A DNA stretch of 19,309 nt, from contig CAXOVX010000012.1 in NCBI GenBank assembly GCA_964213345.1, forward strand, positions 1 through 19,309. The letters run 5' to 3'. Below the pieces are notes generated by a model. It ran no database searches. It was not told the DNA's origin and saw only the letters and a list, made by a program, of their open reading frames with translations. The translations under genes and the position numbers were made by a program. Source of the DNA: CAXOVX01 sp964213345 (GTDB lineage: Bacteria; Pseudomonadota; Alphaproteobacteria; Rickettsiales; Midichloriaceae). Positions 7,910 through 16,419 of the stretch are shown one piece after another (positions within the stretch are counted from its first letter, which is position 1; every line of letters begins with the position of its first letter).

Positions 7910-9008
7910 GGGACGCAATATTTTGCACATATTGCTAGGTGTGTACAAAGAAGAAATAGGACAAGCCTTTGTCTCGTATACCCGTGTCTTAACCCAGTTA
8001 GGTGAGGTTACGTGTGCTGTTGGGGAGGATGTGGTGGATGCTGTGAGCGAGAGGCTGGCATTAACTTTGACAGCTCAGCAGCTGTATGTGTTAGGTTGTG
8101 GCTGTTTTCCTTCTCAAGTATCGATTGCGATAGAGTTGCGTAGGATCATTACATCTCGCAACATTAACATCATTATTGCGCACGAATCGCCGTCCTTTCG
8201 TATGGCCAAGTTAGCTGTATTGGGGAAAAAGATTAAGATAATTTTGGTGCGTCATACTGATTATCAATCAGTATTTTCAGCATTGTTATCTGGGTTGAGT
8301 GCTGATGTAGTTATAGGCACACATAGGGGTGTTGTGTCAAAAATCAGTAAATTTAACAATAGGTCTTACTGTATATATAATCCCGTGCAAATATGCGAAA
8401 ATGCCTCTTTTAAAATCTGGAATCATAAACAAGTAAAAAGTATTGGTGAAAATCCGACTGTCAATATTGGATTTTTCGGTAAGCCAGGTCATGATGGCGG
8501 GATACACGTGTTAATAAAAGCAGTGGGTTTACTAATGCGTGGTGAGAGGCTGAATTGTAAGCTAGTTGTACATGAAAGTGGAAAGCATTTGCATACCTTT
8601 ATAAACATGGCGAAAATGCATAATTTACATAATGCATACGTGCTACACCATAACGCACATGACAAATATCAATTTTTTAACCAAGTACATATACTTTGCG
8701 TCCCTATGATTAAAGATGGATTTAACTCTGTGATATTAGAAGCAATGTCACAAAAAGTCCCTGTGCTCGCTTCCGATGTTAGCGGAGTTAGGGATATCAT
8801 CAAGGATGGGGAAACTGGATTTTTATTCAGCCCTCGAAATTTTCATGAACTAGCGAACAAGATTGAAGCTATCATTAGTAATGTGCACGACGTTGGGGAA
8901 GTTGTAGATAATGCGCACGATAAGTGTTCCACCAAATACTCTATTGCATATTTAACGAGTGAGTTGCAACGTATTATTAATCTCAATTGGGGGATAAAAA
9001 AAGTGTAA
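7908..9008 (+). CDS. Glycosyltransferase, GT4-like (GT-B fold)
   Basis: The 366-residue protein reads as a two-domain GT-B glycosyltransferase that would move a sugar from a nucleotide donor to a lipid or glycan acceptor on the cytoplasmic face of the membrane. The N-terminal domain (about 1-165) is poorly conserved. The C-terminal donor-binding domain starts near NIGFFGKPGHDGGIHVLIKA. It contains DGFNSVILEAMSQKVPVLAS and then GVRDIIKDGETGFLF, both typical of group 4. The usual E-x7-E pair is Asp270 and Glu278 here, a conservative swap of the first acid. With lipid A genes nearby, a role in LPS core or another surface glycan is reasonable, but acceptor and sugar are unknown. It begins 126 bp after the cyclophilin gene. 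Confidence 0.85.
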   Translation: MGRNILHILLGVYKEEIGQAFVSYTRVLTQLGEVTCAVGEDVVDAVSERLALTLTAQQLYVLGCGCFPSQVSIAIELRRIITSRNINIIIAHESPSFRMAKLAVLGKKIKIILVRHTDYQSVFSALLSGLSADVVIGTHRGVVSKISKFNNRSYCIYNPVQICENASFKIWNHKQVKSIGENPTVNIGFFGKPGHDGGIHVLIKAVGLLMRGERLNCKLVVHESGKHLHTFINMAKMHNLHNAYVLHHNAHDKYQFFNQVHILCVPMIKDGFNSVILEAMSQKVPVLASDVSGVRDIIKDGETGFLFSPRNFHELANKIEAIISNVHDVGEVVDNAHDKCSTKYSIAYLTSELQRIINLNWGIKKV

Positions 9009-9360
9009 TAGATGGAAGGTTTTGTTGGGGCTAAGGGGCAATAAGCACAAAACTGCAGTCGAGGGTACATGATAGCGCGTTCCGAGCAGATCTATGCCGC
9101 GTATGTCCTAGTTTGAATTGATAGTTAAGCACAGCAAAAACAGTTTCGATGATAGAGCGTTTGTGTAACAATTTTTGAATATGGGTATTAGCGTATTTTT
9201 CATTCCTTTTTTGATACCAGTTACTGGTTTGAAGGTTTTACTAGATCTCTTCTTATTTTCACTTAGGTGATTTTTATAGAAACAAGTTCACTTTTGTCAT
9301 TAAGATTTGTATGTAATATTTATCCATAAGCTTTTTCCCCTTTCGTTTTGTGTCTTCATA
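9009..9360 (-). pseudogene. Decayed IS982-type transposase, C-terminal remnant
   Basis: Read on the minus strand, 9074-9178 encodes LLHKRSIIETVFAVL and then GHTRHRSARNAL, the signature end region of IS982-family transposases. In a shifted frame at 9010-9055, CAYCPLAPTKPSIY gives the expected C-terminus. Upstream, scattered similarity continues through several stops to about 9330. At least one frameshift and several stop codons show it is dead, and the N-terminal half is missing. No intact inverted ends were found. It lies directly after the glycosyltransferase stop and before the end of mlaF. Confidence 0.68.
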
Positions 9361-9397
9361 CAATACGCCACCACTATATTCCAGGATCAAAACTCAA

Positions 9398-10129
9398 CTA
9401 GACCTCTATAAAATCTTTGAGAAATGTGCTAGTGCTTCTTTCTACATCGGAAATTTTGCCATGCCATCCAATTTTATTCTCTTCAACCACTATAACTTTG
9501 TCCGCAACACACCTCATACATTTTACATCATGTGTTACCGTTAATACCGTGATCTTCAGTTCTTTATGTATGTGCTTAATGAGATTGCTTATTATTTTTG
9601 CTGTTGCGGGATCCAAGCCGGAAGTTGGCTCATCCAATATAATGACCTCCGGGTTGGTGGCAAGAGCTCTGGCAAGAGCCACGCGTTTTTGCATACCACC
9701 TGATATTTCCGATGGACCTAGTTTTATTATGCTAGTATCTAATTCGACCATTTTTAATTTAGATATTGCTATTTCTTTAGCCTCATCTTTGGTTAAATTT
9801 TTACTTTGCATCATTCCAAAAACAATATTTTGCCACACATTTAAGCTATCAAATAAAGCATTGCCCTGGAATAGCATGCTAAATTTGCTACTCATTTGTT
9901 TGCGTTCTGCAATATGTTTATTCCCTACTTCTTGCCCATCAATTATTATCGAACTTCCAATATCAGGCACCAAAAGCCCTATGATGCATTTGATAAACAC
10001 TGACTTGCCACTGCCAGAAGCGCCTATAACAGCGACAGATTCTCCATTGGCTATATCTAAATTTACTCCAGATAGAGCAACTTTAGAATCAAAACTTTTA
10101 GATAAATGCTTTATGCTTATTTCAGTCAT
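9398..10129 (-). CDS. mlaF: Phospholipid-trafficking ABC transporter ATPase MlaF
   Basis: This is the ATP-hydrolysing subunit of the Mla complex, which moves phospholipids between the inner and outer membranes to keep the outer leaflet asymmetric. The 243-residue protein has Walker A GASGSGKS (36-43), the Q-loop at Gln88, the signature ISGGMQKR (142-149), Walker B VIILDEP (162-168) and the H-loop in VTHD. SGGM rather than SGGQ is typical of the MlaF/Ttg2A branch. It follows mlaE by 34 bp on the same strand. The substrate-binding mlaD is not next to it; in Rickettsiales this partner is often encoded elsewhere. Confidence 0.92.
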   Translation of the reverse strand: MTEISIKHLSKSFDSKVALSGVNLDIANGESVAVIGASGSGKSVFIKCIIGLLVPDIGSSIIIDGQEVGNKHIAERKQMSSKFSMLFQGNALFDSLNVWQNIVFGMMQSKNLTKDEAKEIAISKLKMVELDTSIIKLGPSEISGGMQKRVALARALATNPEVIILDEPTSGLDPATAKIISNLIKHIHKELKITVLTVTHDVKCMRCVADKVIVVEENKIGWHGKISDVERSTSTFLKDFIEV

Positions 10130-10163
10130 TTTACTTTTTTTATGAAGTATTTTTTATACTAAA

Positions 10164-10946
10164 TTACTGGGTAAACAACAACCCAGTAATGATGTAATTA
10201 AACAATAATATTAAGATAGATGAGCTGACTACGGCACTAGTGGTGGCACTCCCCACGCCTTGAGCACCACCTTTAGAATAGTATCCATAATAACAGCCAA
10301 CCAAACATACTATAAATCCAAATGTAGATGCTTTGATTAAACCAGACATAACATCTTGTATTTCAAGAAATTCAAAAGTCTTTCGCAGATACATGGAAGG
10401 GTTAAATCCCAATTTGTATACACCTATCAGGTATCCACCAAACACTCCTATAATATCTGCTATAATAACCAAGCATGGCAACATAATAATTCCCGCAAGC
10501 ACTCTAGGCACTACGAGATAGCGTATTGGATCAGTATTCAATGTATACAATGCATCTATTTGCTCTGTTACTTTCATAGTTCCAACTTCTGCAGCTATTG
10601 CAGCGCTCAATCTTCCTGCCAGCATTAATCCAGCCAACACAGGACCTAATTCACGGGTAATTGATAGTACCACTATGGCTGCTATGGCGTCTTCGGCATG
10701 GAAACGCGCAAGACCCGTATAGCTTTGTAAAGCTAATACAGCACCGGTAAATACCGCGGTTAATCCCACTACTGGCAAAGAGTAATATCCTACCTCCAAC
10801 ATTTGTTTAAGTAGTATGCGCCAATAAAACGGAGGAGTAAATAACACTGCAAGTGTTTGGATCATAAATAGGCACATCCTTCCCAGTGTTTGGATGAAAC
10901 CTATAAACGATTCCCCTACCTTTTTTGGCAAATCCAATATTATCAT
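10164..10946 (-). CDS. mlaE: Phospholipid-trafficking ABC transporter permease MlaE
   Basis: This is the inner-membrane subunit that works with MlaF. The 260-residue protein has several hydrophobic segments (about 55-75, 100-118, 145-175, 200-222 and 238-257). The family signature ITRELGPVLAGLMLAGR lies at 96-112, followed by AAEVGTMKVTEQIDAL (118-133). Its start overlaps the end of alr by four bases, showing tight cotranscription and probably translational coupling. The pairing of alr with this permease and ATPase is, from general knowledge, also found in Rickettsia. Confidence 0.93.
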   Translation of the reverse strand: MIILDLPKKVGESFIGFIQTLGRMCLFMIQTLAVLFTPPFYWRILLKQMLEVGYYSLPVVGLTAVFTGAVLALQSYTGLARFHAEDAIAAIVVLSITRELGPVLAGLMLAGRLSAAIAAEVGTMKVTEQIDALYTLNTDPIRYLVVPRVLAGIIMLPCLVIIADIIGVFGGYLIGVYKLGFNPSMYLRKTFEFLEIQDVMSGLIKASTFGFIVCLVGCYYGYYSKGGAQGVGSATTSAVVSSSILILLFNYIITGLLFTQ

Positions 10947-12040
10947 TTATAAACTCTTTTACAGTGACTACCCAAAATAATACTAAGCTCATAAGGGATA
11001 GTATTAGCAGCCTTTGCCAAATCATCAATAGTTAAATGCTCATTCAATAATTCTACAAAATCAACATTTAAAAATATATTATTAGGTAAGATAGATGCAT
11101 CTAGCGTACATAAATCCATACTAATTCTTCCAGCAATGGGTAAAAAATATCCAGCAACGTAGGCTTTCCCGCAAATATTTAGCATTCTGCAATAGCCATT
11201 GCTATATCCGCACTCTATAATTAGCAACTTGCTACCAGTATCGGCGATATAAGCAGCACCATATCCTACACAACTCTTTTGTTCTAGCACTTTACGCTGT
11301 AGTATTTTTGCTTTTAGCGTTAATACTGGTAACATAGGATTTAATGTATGTGGAGTAGGGCTAAATCCATACATTGCAGCGCCTGGTCTTACCATGTTAA
11401 AATGGTATCCTGGACCCAAAAATATCCCAGAAGAATTAGCAAATGTTAGTGGGACATTAGGAAATAATGTGGCAATTTCTAAAAAATTCTTCAGTTGACT
11501 TGCATTAGAATCATGTGTTGGGGTATCTGCGCAAGATAAATGACTCATGATATAACGCAGCTCCATATTTGGAGTAGATCTTTGAGATTCTATAAAATTG
11601 TGCACGTCTTCAAAAGGGAATCCCAGCCTATTCAAACCAGTATCAATGTGCAAAATGGCTGATAAGGGGTTTCCTAGCTTGTTTGCTTTCTTTTTCCATA
11701 CTTCAGATTGCCCAACATGATTTAGTACTGGGGTTAATCCATATTGCACACACGCATCAGCCTCATCATCATTACTCACGCCATGTAACACATATACGTC
11801 AGCACTTGTTACTGCGGATGATTGTGATGTGGACAGGACGTCACGCAGATTTACCCCCTCATTGCAATTAGTAACAAAGAAGTCTTTACATCCTGCTTCG
11901 ATTAAAGCTTGCGATATTTTTTTTATTCCTAAGCCGTAAGCATCTGCTTTAACCACAGCAGCACATGCTACTCCATTGCCGAGCTGACTCTTTAGGTAAG
12001 TGTAATTCTTTTTTATACTGTTTAGTGATATCTCGAGCAT
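10943..12040 (-). CDS. alr: Alanine racemase
   Basis: This pyridoxal-phosphate enzyme makes D-alanine for peptidoglycan. The 365 residues match the family length. The N-terminal barrel has VVKADAYGLG with the cofactor lysine Lys31. Further on are HIDTGLNRLG with the conserved Arg138, MSHLSCAD, and NMVRPGAAMYG. The second catalytic residue, Tyr260, lies in VGYGAAY. The C-terminal RISMDLCTLD and PYELSIILGSHCKRVY complete the fold. Several usual active-site neighbours are present, so I expect it to be active. It heads the alr-mlaE-mlaF operon. No ribosome binding site is visible before the ATG at 12040, but TCTAGAAA-type motifs crowd the upstream DNA. Confidence 0.95.
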   Translation of the reverse strand: MLEISLNSIKKNYTYLKSQLGNGVACAAVVKADAYGLGIKKISQALIEAGCKDFFVTNCNEGVNLRDVLSTSQSSAVTSADVYVLHGVSNDDEADACVQYGLTPVLNHVGQSEVWKKKANKLGNPLSAILHIDTGLNRLGFPFEDVHNFIESQRSTPNMELRYIMSHLSCADTPTHDSNASQLKNFLEIATLFPNVPLTFANSSGIFLGPGYHFNMVRPGAAMYGFSPTPHTLNPMLPVLTLKAKILQRKVLEQKSCVGYGAAYIADTGSKLLIIECGYSNGYCRMLNICGKAYVAGYFLPIAGRISMDLCTLDASILPNNIFLNVDFVELLNEHLTIDDLAKAANTIPYELSIILGSHCKRVYK

Positions 12041-12044
12041 AAAT

Positions 12045-12089
12045 CTAGAAACGACTTGGGAAGGAACGATTTTCTAGAATTTCTAGAAA
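12045..12089. promoter_or_regulatory. Cluster of three TCTAGAA motifs upstream of alr
   Basis: TCTAGAA occurs at 12045, 12073 and 12082. The last two form a near-perfect 19-base palindrome (12071-12089) centred about 40 bp upstream of the alr start. The spacing and symmetry suit an operator for a dimeric regulator. The function is inferred from position and symmetry only. Confidence 0.3.
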
Positions 12090-12109
12090 TAACATCACAC
12101 TTTTTAAAT

Positions 12110-12300
12110 GATACAACCCCCAATAAATTCTTTCGAAACTCTACTTCTACCGCGAACTATGGGGTTTTACCCAATGCACTCAACCTTTGACCCCATACGA
12201 CCCTTGCCTTCCATCAACACAGGAGGGCAAGAGCCTACAGAGGGGCCGGCCTTCACTCCTTTTTTCGCGACCAAAATGGAATGTGATGGGCTTTTTTTCC
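12110..12300. other. G+C-rich spacer with successive inverted repeats
   Basis: The spacer between the BI-1 family gene and alr is clearly richer in G and C than its surroundings. It can form TATGGGG (12158-12164) with CCCCATA (12191-12197), then CTTGCC (12203-12208) with GGCAAG (12226-12231). A GGCCGGCC palindrome follows (12244-12251). A plus-strand frame of 81 codons runs from 12108 but ends inside the neighbouring gene and has no ribosome binding site. The structure may be a small RNA, a leader or a transcription end. I recognise no known RNA family here. Confidence 0.3.
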
Positions 12301-12312
12301 ATCCCAAAAAAT

Positions 12313-13035
12313 CTACTCTTTCCTCTCACCTACCAGTCTTATCAATGACATGAACAGATTGATGAAATCCAGATATAGGCTAAAAGCGCCGTATACTGCA
12401 ACCTTATTCTCTACATCTCCTCTCCCCGCCACTTGATAATAAAGATCCTTTATCTTTTGTGTATCATAAGCAGCCAGGCCTGTAAATACCACAACACTTG
12501 CTATCGAAATTATAAATGACATCCGACCACTATACAGAAACATATTCACCAGAGATGCAATGACAATACCGAACAACCCCATAAACAAGAAAGAAGCAAC
12601 AGCCGTCAAATCACGCCTCGTGGTGTAGCCATACAAACTCATTGCTCCGAACGTAGAAGCGGTAATCAAAAACGCCTTAGCTACACTTGCACCTGTGTAA
12701 ATAATGAACAATGAAGAAAGCGTTAAACCTATTAACGCAGCGTACAGCCACAAAAAATTGCGAGCTTTCTCAACACTTAACGATAAAATCCTGCTACCCA
12801 TGTAAACCGCTATTGCTATAGTTGCTATGGCAATGCCAATGAACGAAATGGGATTTAATGCCAGCATTTGCATGGTGGGTGACACTGACACCAAATAGGC
12901 AATCACACTGGTGATTAGTAGCGCTATACTCATGTGTTTGTACACGGCTATCATATACGACCTCAGCCCCACATCGTAAGTGGCGCGAGACTTTCCAGTA
13001 TATACCTGTGATGTGTCAAACTTTGTATAATCCAT
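12313..13035 (-). CDS. Bax inhibitor-1 / YccA family membrane protein
   Basis: This is a polytopic inner-membrane protein of the BI-1 family (YbhL/YccA in bacteria), whose members act as pH-sensitive calcium leak channels or modulate membrane proteases. I choose ATG 13035 (MDYTKF, 240 residues) over the ATG six codons upstream because AGGAG lies five bases before it. About seven hydrophobic segments fill residues 35-235. The diagnostic AAYDTQKIKDLY lies near the C-terminus, before the last segment (GAFSLYLDFINLFMSLIRL). It is monocistronic or lies upstream of the alr operon; the 272-bp spacer to alr is G+C-rich. The exact physiological role in this organism is unknown. Confidence 0.92.
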   Translation of the reverse strand: MDYTKFDTSQVYTGKSRATYDVGLRSYMIAVYKHMSIALLITSVIAYLVSVSPTMQMLALNPISFIGIAIATIAIAVYMGSRILSLSVEKARNFLWLYAALIGLTLSSLFIIYTGASVAKAFLITASTFGAMSLYGYTTRRDLTAVASFLFMGLFGIVIASLVNMFLYSGRMSFIISIASVVVFTGLAAYDTQKIKDLYYQVAGRGDVENKVAVYGAFSLYLDFINLFMSLIRLVGERKE

Positions 13036-13040
13036 ATAAA

Positions 13041-13059
13041 CTCCTATACACATATTATA
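13041..13059 (-). promoter_or_regulatory. -10 box and ribosome binding site of the BI-1 family gene
   Basis: On the minus strand a perfect TATAAT (13054-13059) is followed by AGGAG (13041-13045), then a 5-base gap to the ATG at 13035. No good -35 lies at the usual distance. This predicts a very short leader. The ribosome binding site settles the start codon. Confidence 0.6.
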
Positions 13060-13230
13060 ACACTGCCGATGCTACATTAGTATTGATGAAATTACAAGAG
13101 GCTATTTAATTTAATCGTTGTTATTTTTTAAACATTAAGCTAGTGTTTCTGTCGTCTCAATTTTTAGTGTTACTAAGTGCGGCATATATTGCGGCTATAG
13201 CGTGTTTATGAAAAAAAATTGCAAAGTTAT

Positions 13231-14061
13231 ATGTTGTCAAACAAGTATAAAAATATTGGATGTGTGTTCAATCACGCTTCACCATTAGCGGTGCAAGTTT
13301 TTCATGAACTGCTTGTCCGTTGTCCGGGTGTGGCGAAAATTGATGTTTTGTCCGAGTATTCTTTGACCACAATAGAAAAAGGTTGTGAATATGACCTTGT
13401 TATTACCATAGGTGGGGATGGGTTAATGCTGAAGGCTTTACACCACTTTATGGGAAGTAATGTACCAGTTTTTGGCATAAATTGCGGTTCTATAGGATTT
13501 CTTTTAAACGACTATGTATGTCTAGAAAATTTTATAGAGTGTGTGGAGAATGCGGTATACACCATACTACACCCTCTAGAGATGGTTGCTATAACCGAAG
13601 ATAGCAAGGAGCATAGGGCATTGGCTGTGAATGAAGTGTCGCTTCTAAGACAGACGCATCAAAGTGCTAAGATAAGTGTCAGCATAAATAATAAGACGAG
13701 GCTGGAGCAATTAAGTGGAGATGGCATAATGGTTTCTACTCCAGCAGGGAGTAGTGCGTATAATTTTGCTGCTCATGGGCCTATTATCCCCTTAGAAGCG
13801 AATGTACTTTTGCTAACACCCATAAATGCTTTTAGGCCTAGAAGATGGCATGGAGCATTAATACCACGTAATAGTGCGATAAAATTCGATGTGCTAGATT
13901 GTAAAAAGAGGCCCGTGAATTCAGTTGCAGACTTTAAAGAGGTTGTAAATGTCATGAGCGTTGAAATCATTGAGCGTAAGGATATAAGTATGATATTGCT
14001 TTTTGATTCGAAAAACCCATATGAAGAACGTATACTAAAAGAACAATTCATGTGTTATTAA
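13231..14061 (+). CDS. nadK: NAD kinase
   Basis: This enzyme phosphorylates NAD to NADP in the cytoplasm. The 276 residues from ATG 13231 fit the family; a TTG four codons upstream is also in frame. The glycine-rich GGDG (61-64) in VITIGGDGLML is the nucleotide-binding and catalytic motif. INCGSIGFL, AVNEVSLLR and SGDGIMVSTPAGSSAYN follow in the usual order. AGSSAY replaces the common TGSTAY. It is the first gene of the plus-strand run nadK-ftsB-miaA-tpiA and diverges from the BI-1 family gene, with 195 bp between the start codons. The ribosome binding site is weak. Confidence 0.94.
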   Translation: MLSNKYKNIGCVFNHASPLAVQVFHELLVRCPGVAKIDVLSEYSLTTIEKGCEYDLVITIGGDGLMLKALHHFMGSNVPVFGINCGSIGFLLNDYVCLENFIECVENAVYTILHPLEMVAITEDSKEHRALAVNEVSLLRQTHQSAKISVSINNKTRLEQLSGDGIMVSTPAGSSAYNFAAHGPIIPLEANVLLLTPINAFRPRRWHGALIPRNSAIKFDVLDCKKRPVNSVADFKEVVNVMSVEIIERKDISMILLFDSKNPYEERILKEQFMCY

Positions 14062-14094
14062 TAGCACCGCAAGTATTCATTACGGATTTTACAC

Positions 14095-14412
14095 ATGTAT
14101 AATTTACGTAAAATTGTTGTGTTGACGGCCACTACTACCCTCTTGTGCTACTTTGTTTACCATGTCATCAATGGTAGAAGGGGGCTACTTGCTTTACTTG
14201 AGATTGATCAGCAACTGATTGAACGAGAGAAGGCGGTATGTCTTTTAATGCGGGAAAGAGAGGAATTGCAAAACAAGGTAAAATCACTAAAAGCAGGGAG
14301 CTACGATTCGGATTTTGTAGATGAGCTAAGCAGGCATTACTTTGGGCTAGCAGAAAGTGATGAAAAAGTTGTTATTGTACGTGAGCCTCAACAAAAAAAT
14401 TCTCAATATTAG
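14095..14412 (+). CDS. ftsB: Septum formation initiator, FtsB/DivIC-like
   Basis: This small bitopic division protein of 105 residues would join FtsL and FtsQ in the divisome. A short cytoplasmic start is followed by one membrane segment (about 7-24). GRRGLLALLEID then leads into a coiled coil to about residue 69. The C-terminal DSDFVDELSRHYFGLAESDE matches the end motif of the family, including the acidic run before the final strand. It lies 33 bp after nadK and 88 bp before miaA. The symbol rests on domain layout, because short coiled-coil proteins diverge quickly. Confidence 0.8.
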   Translation: MYNLRKIVVLTATTTLLCYFVYHVINGRRGLLALLEIDQQLIEREKAVCLLMREREELQNKVKSLKAGSYDSDFVDELSRHYFGLAESDEKVVIVREPQQKNSQY

Positions 14413-14500
14413 ACCTTTTTCGAAGCTTACTTATGTTAATGAAATGCAAGGAATATACGGGGCACAGAACCGCAATCGGCTTTAATGGTAAGACTAGCAC

Positions 14501-15484
14501 ATGCATTTAAGGAATGCAAATTATCAAGAGAAGCACATAACTTCTTTTGCTGAATTATGCCAAAAGATAGGGGGATTTCGTGATAAAATAGTAATAATAT
14601 GTGGAGCAACAGCGACAGGAAAATCTGCTTTAGCATTAAAATTAGCGTCTACGATAAATGGTGTTGTGATAAATGCTGATTCCATGCAGGTTTATAAGGA
14701 AATTCCGGTTATTACAGCGCAACCTGTATTAAGAGTGCAGAAAATGGTTTCACATAAGTTATATGGAATCATTAGTTGCGATCAGGGCTATGATATGGTT
14801 AATCAAGAAGTTACTTTAAACAACTTTACAGTAGCGAAGTGGGTAACATTAGCCCAAGAACAAATCGATGAATGCTTTAAACAATGTAAAGTTCCGATTA
14901 TTACTGGTGGTACCGGAATGTATATTCATGCCTTAGTGAATGGATTTGCTAAAATTCCGGAAATATCAAAAGAAACTTGGTCACAATTATCTGAGATAAT
15001 AAAACAAAGTAAACAACAAGATGATGCGCTGTATAAATTATTAGAGGAATATGACCCTGTGTTGGTAAAAAGAATGACTATCGGTGACAAACAAAGGATA
15101 GTAAGAGCTTTAGCTGTATTTCTAGAGACAAGTATACCATTATCTACGTGGCAAACTATTAATAGAAAGCATTATGAGATCGGTAAATTTTTTATAGTAT
15201 GGGTTAGTCTTGAGCGTAGCGAAATTTATTCCAACATTAATCAGCGTTTTCTAGGTATGGTGAAAAATGGTGTAATCGAGGAGATAAAGTTATTGATAAC
15301 TCATTGTATTTATCTTCCCAAGGCAATAGGTATATTGGAAATAAAACGATATGTTGATGGCTTGATAACTCTACCCACAATGATATCTAAAGTACAACAA
15401 TTGACACGTAATTATGCAAAACGGCAAATAACGTGGTTTAACAATAAGTTGCAATATGATGCAGTTGTGAGTAAGTATTTGTAG
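14501..15484 (+). CDS. miaA: tRNA dimethylallyltransferase
   Basis: MiaA adds a dimethylallyl group to A37 of tRNAs reading codons that start with U. The P-loop GATATGKS lies at 35-42, and INADSMQVYKEIP holds the catalytic Asp60. GGTGMYIHALVNGF, GDKQRIVRALAVF and TRNYAKRQITWF follow in the expected order. At 327 residues it has about 25 more N-terminal residues than most family members before the P-loop. No other in-frame ATG lies between 14501 and the P-loop. The start is therefore uncertain, though no alternative is clearly better. It sits between ftsB and tpiA, 40 bp before the latter. Confidence 0.94.
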   Translation: MHLRNANYQEKHITSFAELCQKIGGFRDKIVIICGATATGKSALALKLASTINGVVINADSMQVYKEIPVITAQPVLRVQKMVSHKLYGIISCDQGYDMVNQEVTLNNFTVAKWVTLAQEQIDECFKQCKVPIITGGTGMYIHALVNGFAKIPEISKETWSQLSEIIKQSKQQDDALYKLLEEYDPVLVKRMTIGDKQRIVRALAVFLETSIPLSTWQTINRKHYEIGKFFIVWVSLERSEIYSNINQRFLGMVKNGVIEEIKLLITHCIYLPKAIGILEIKRYVDGLITLPTMISKVQQLTRNYAKRQITWFNNKLQYDAVVSKYL

Positions 15485-15524
15485 TGCCCCAATTATCGAA
15501 AAAGCAAAATTTTATAATTGAAAT

Positions 15525-16289
15525 ATGACAGGAAGCAAAATTGTACGCATTATAGCTAATTGGAAAATGTATAGCTCTTCTAGGCTATGTAGCGAGTTAA
15601 AGGTAGCTTGTGATAATTGGGAGCAAATTTTAAGCAGTACAAATATTCAACTTGTTATTTGCCCCTCTTTCCCATATTTAGAGGCTTTGAATAGCAGTTT
15701 TAATGGGTACAGAAATATTACTCTTGGGGCTCAAAATTGTTTTAGTGCAGATAGCGGAGCTTACACAGGCGAAGTTAGTTGCATGATGTTGCGAGAATTG
15801 GGGTGTCAGTACGTAATAGTAGGGCACTCTGAGAGAAGGACTGTATTCCATGAAAATAATGATGAAATAATAAAAAAAACTGCAATTGCCCAAAAATACG
15901 GCATTACACCTATTTTATGTATTGGTGAGCCAGCCGATATATACAATACACACCAATCTGCACAATATCTGCTGGATCAGGTGGCAAAAATTGCAAGATC
16001 TTGTATTGACATAGCGAGCTTGGTAATTGCATATGAGCCATTATGGGCCATAGGGACCGGGATCATTCCAGATCCTGCATATATAGAAGTGAGTGTTGAC
16101 AATATAAAGAAGGCTTTGGACAATGTGGAGGTTTTATACGGTGGTTCTGTAAATGCAAAATCAATTAATCAGATTCTGACTGTAAAAAATATAAGTGGCG
16201 TATTAATTGGAGGTGCAAGTACTGATATTCGGGAAATGAAAAAAATAATAAAATTTTATATACATCATGTTGATAAAACAAATGGTTAA
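15525..16289 (+). CDS. tpiA: Triosephosphate isomerase
   Basis: It interconverts dihydroxyacetone phosphate and glyceraldehyde 3-phosphate. The 254-residue barrel has ANWKM with Asn12 and Lys14, VIVGHSERR with the catalytic His101, and AYEPLWAIGTG with the catalytic base Glu171. YGGSV and GVLIGGAS form the phosphate-binding loops. All active residues are in place. Its presence argues against Rickettsia proper, which has lost glycolysis, and in endosymbiotic Rickettsiales it may serve glycerol-phosphate or gluconeogenic flux. Last gene of the plus-strand housekeeping run; no clear terminator follows. Confidence 0.96.
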   Translation: MTGSKIVRIIANWKMYSSSRLCSELKVACDNWEQILSSTNIQLVICPSFPYLEALNSSFNGYRNITLGAQNCFSADSGAYTGEVSCMMLRELGCQYVIVGHSERRTVFHENNDEIIKKTAIAQKYGITPILCIGEPADIYNTHQSAQYLLDQVAKIARSCIDIASLVIAYEPLWAIGTGIIPDPAYIEVSVDNIKKALDNVEVLYGGSVNAKSINQILTVKNISGVLIGGASTDIREMKKIIKFYIHHVDKTNG

Positions 16290-16419
16290 TGAAAAAGCAA
16301 AGGGTTTTGTAACATCATTCCAATTTTACTTACATTATTTTAATGACTAATTAAAAATTTTCATCTACAACGAACACTGTTGTGGGCCTTGGGAAGGTTT
16401 TGTTTCGGTTGGATAGTCT

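Noticed and set aside
9417..10145. A 242-codon plus-strand open frame opposite mlaF
   Set aside because: It is the mirror of a clearly real ABC ATPase gene, has no recognisable domain and no ribosome binding site. Long antisense frames are common opposite such genes.
12270..12305. A terminator for the BI-1 gene at GATGG-CTTTTTTT-CCATC
   Set aside because: The stem is only five base pairs and the T run lies in the loop, so it is not a normal intrinsic terminator.
12108..12353. An 81-codon plus-strand frame in the G+C-rich spacer
   Set aside because: It runs into the opposite-strand BI-1 gene, has no ribosome binding site and resembles no family. The composition is better explained by structured spacer DNA.
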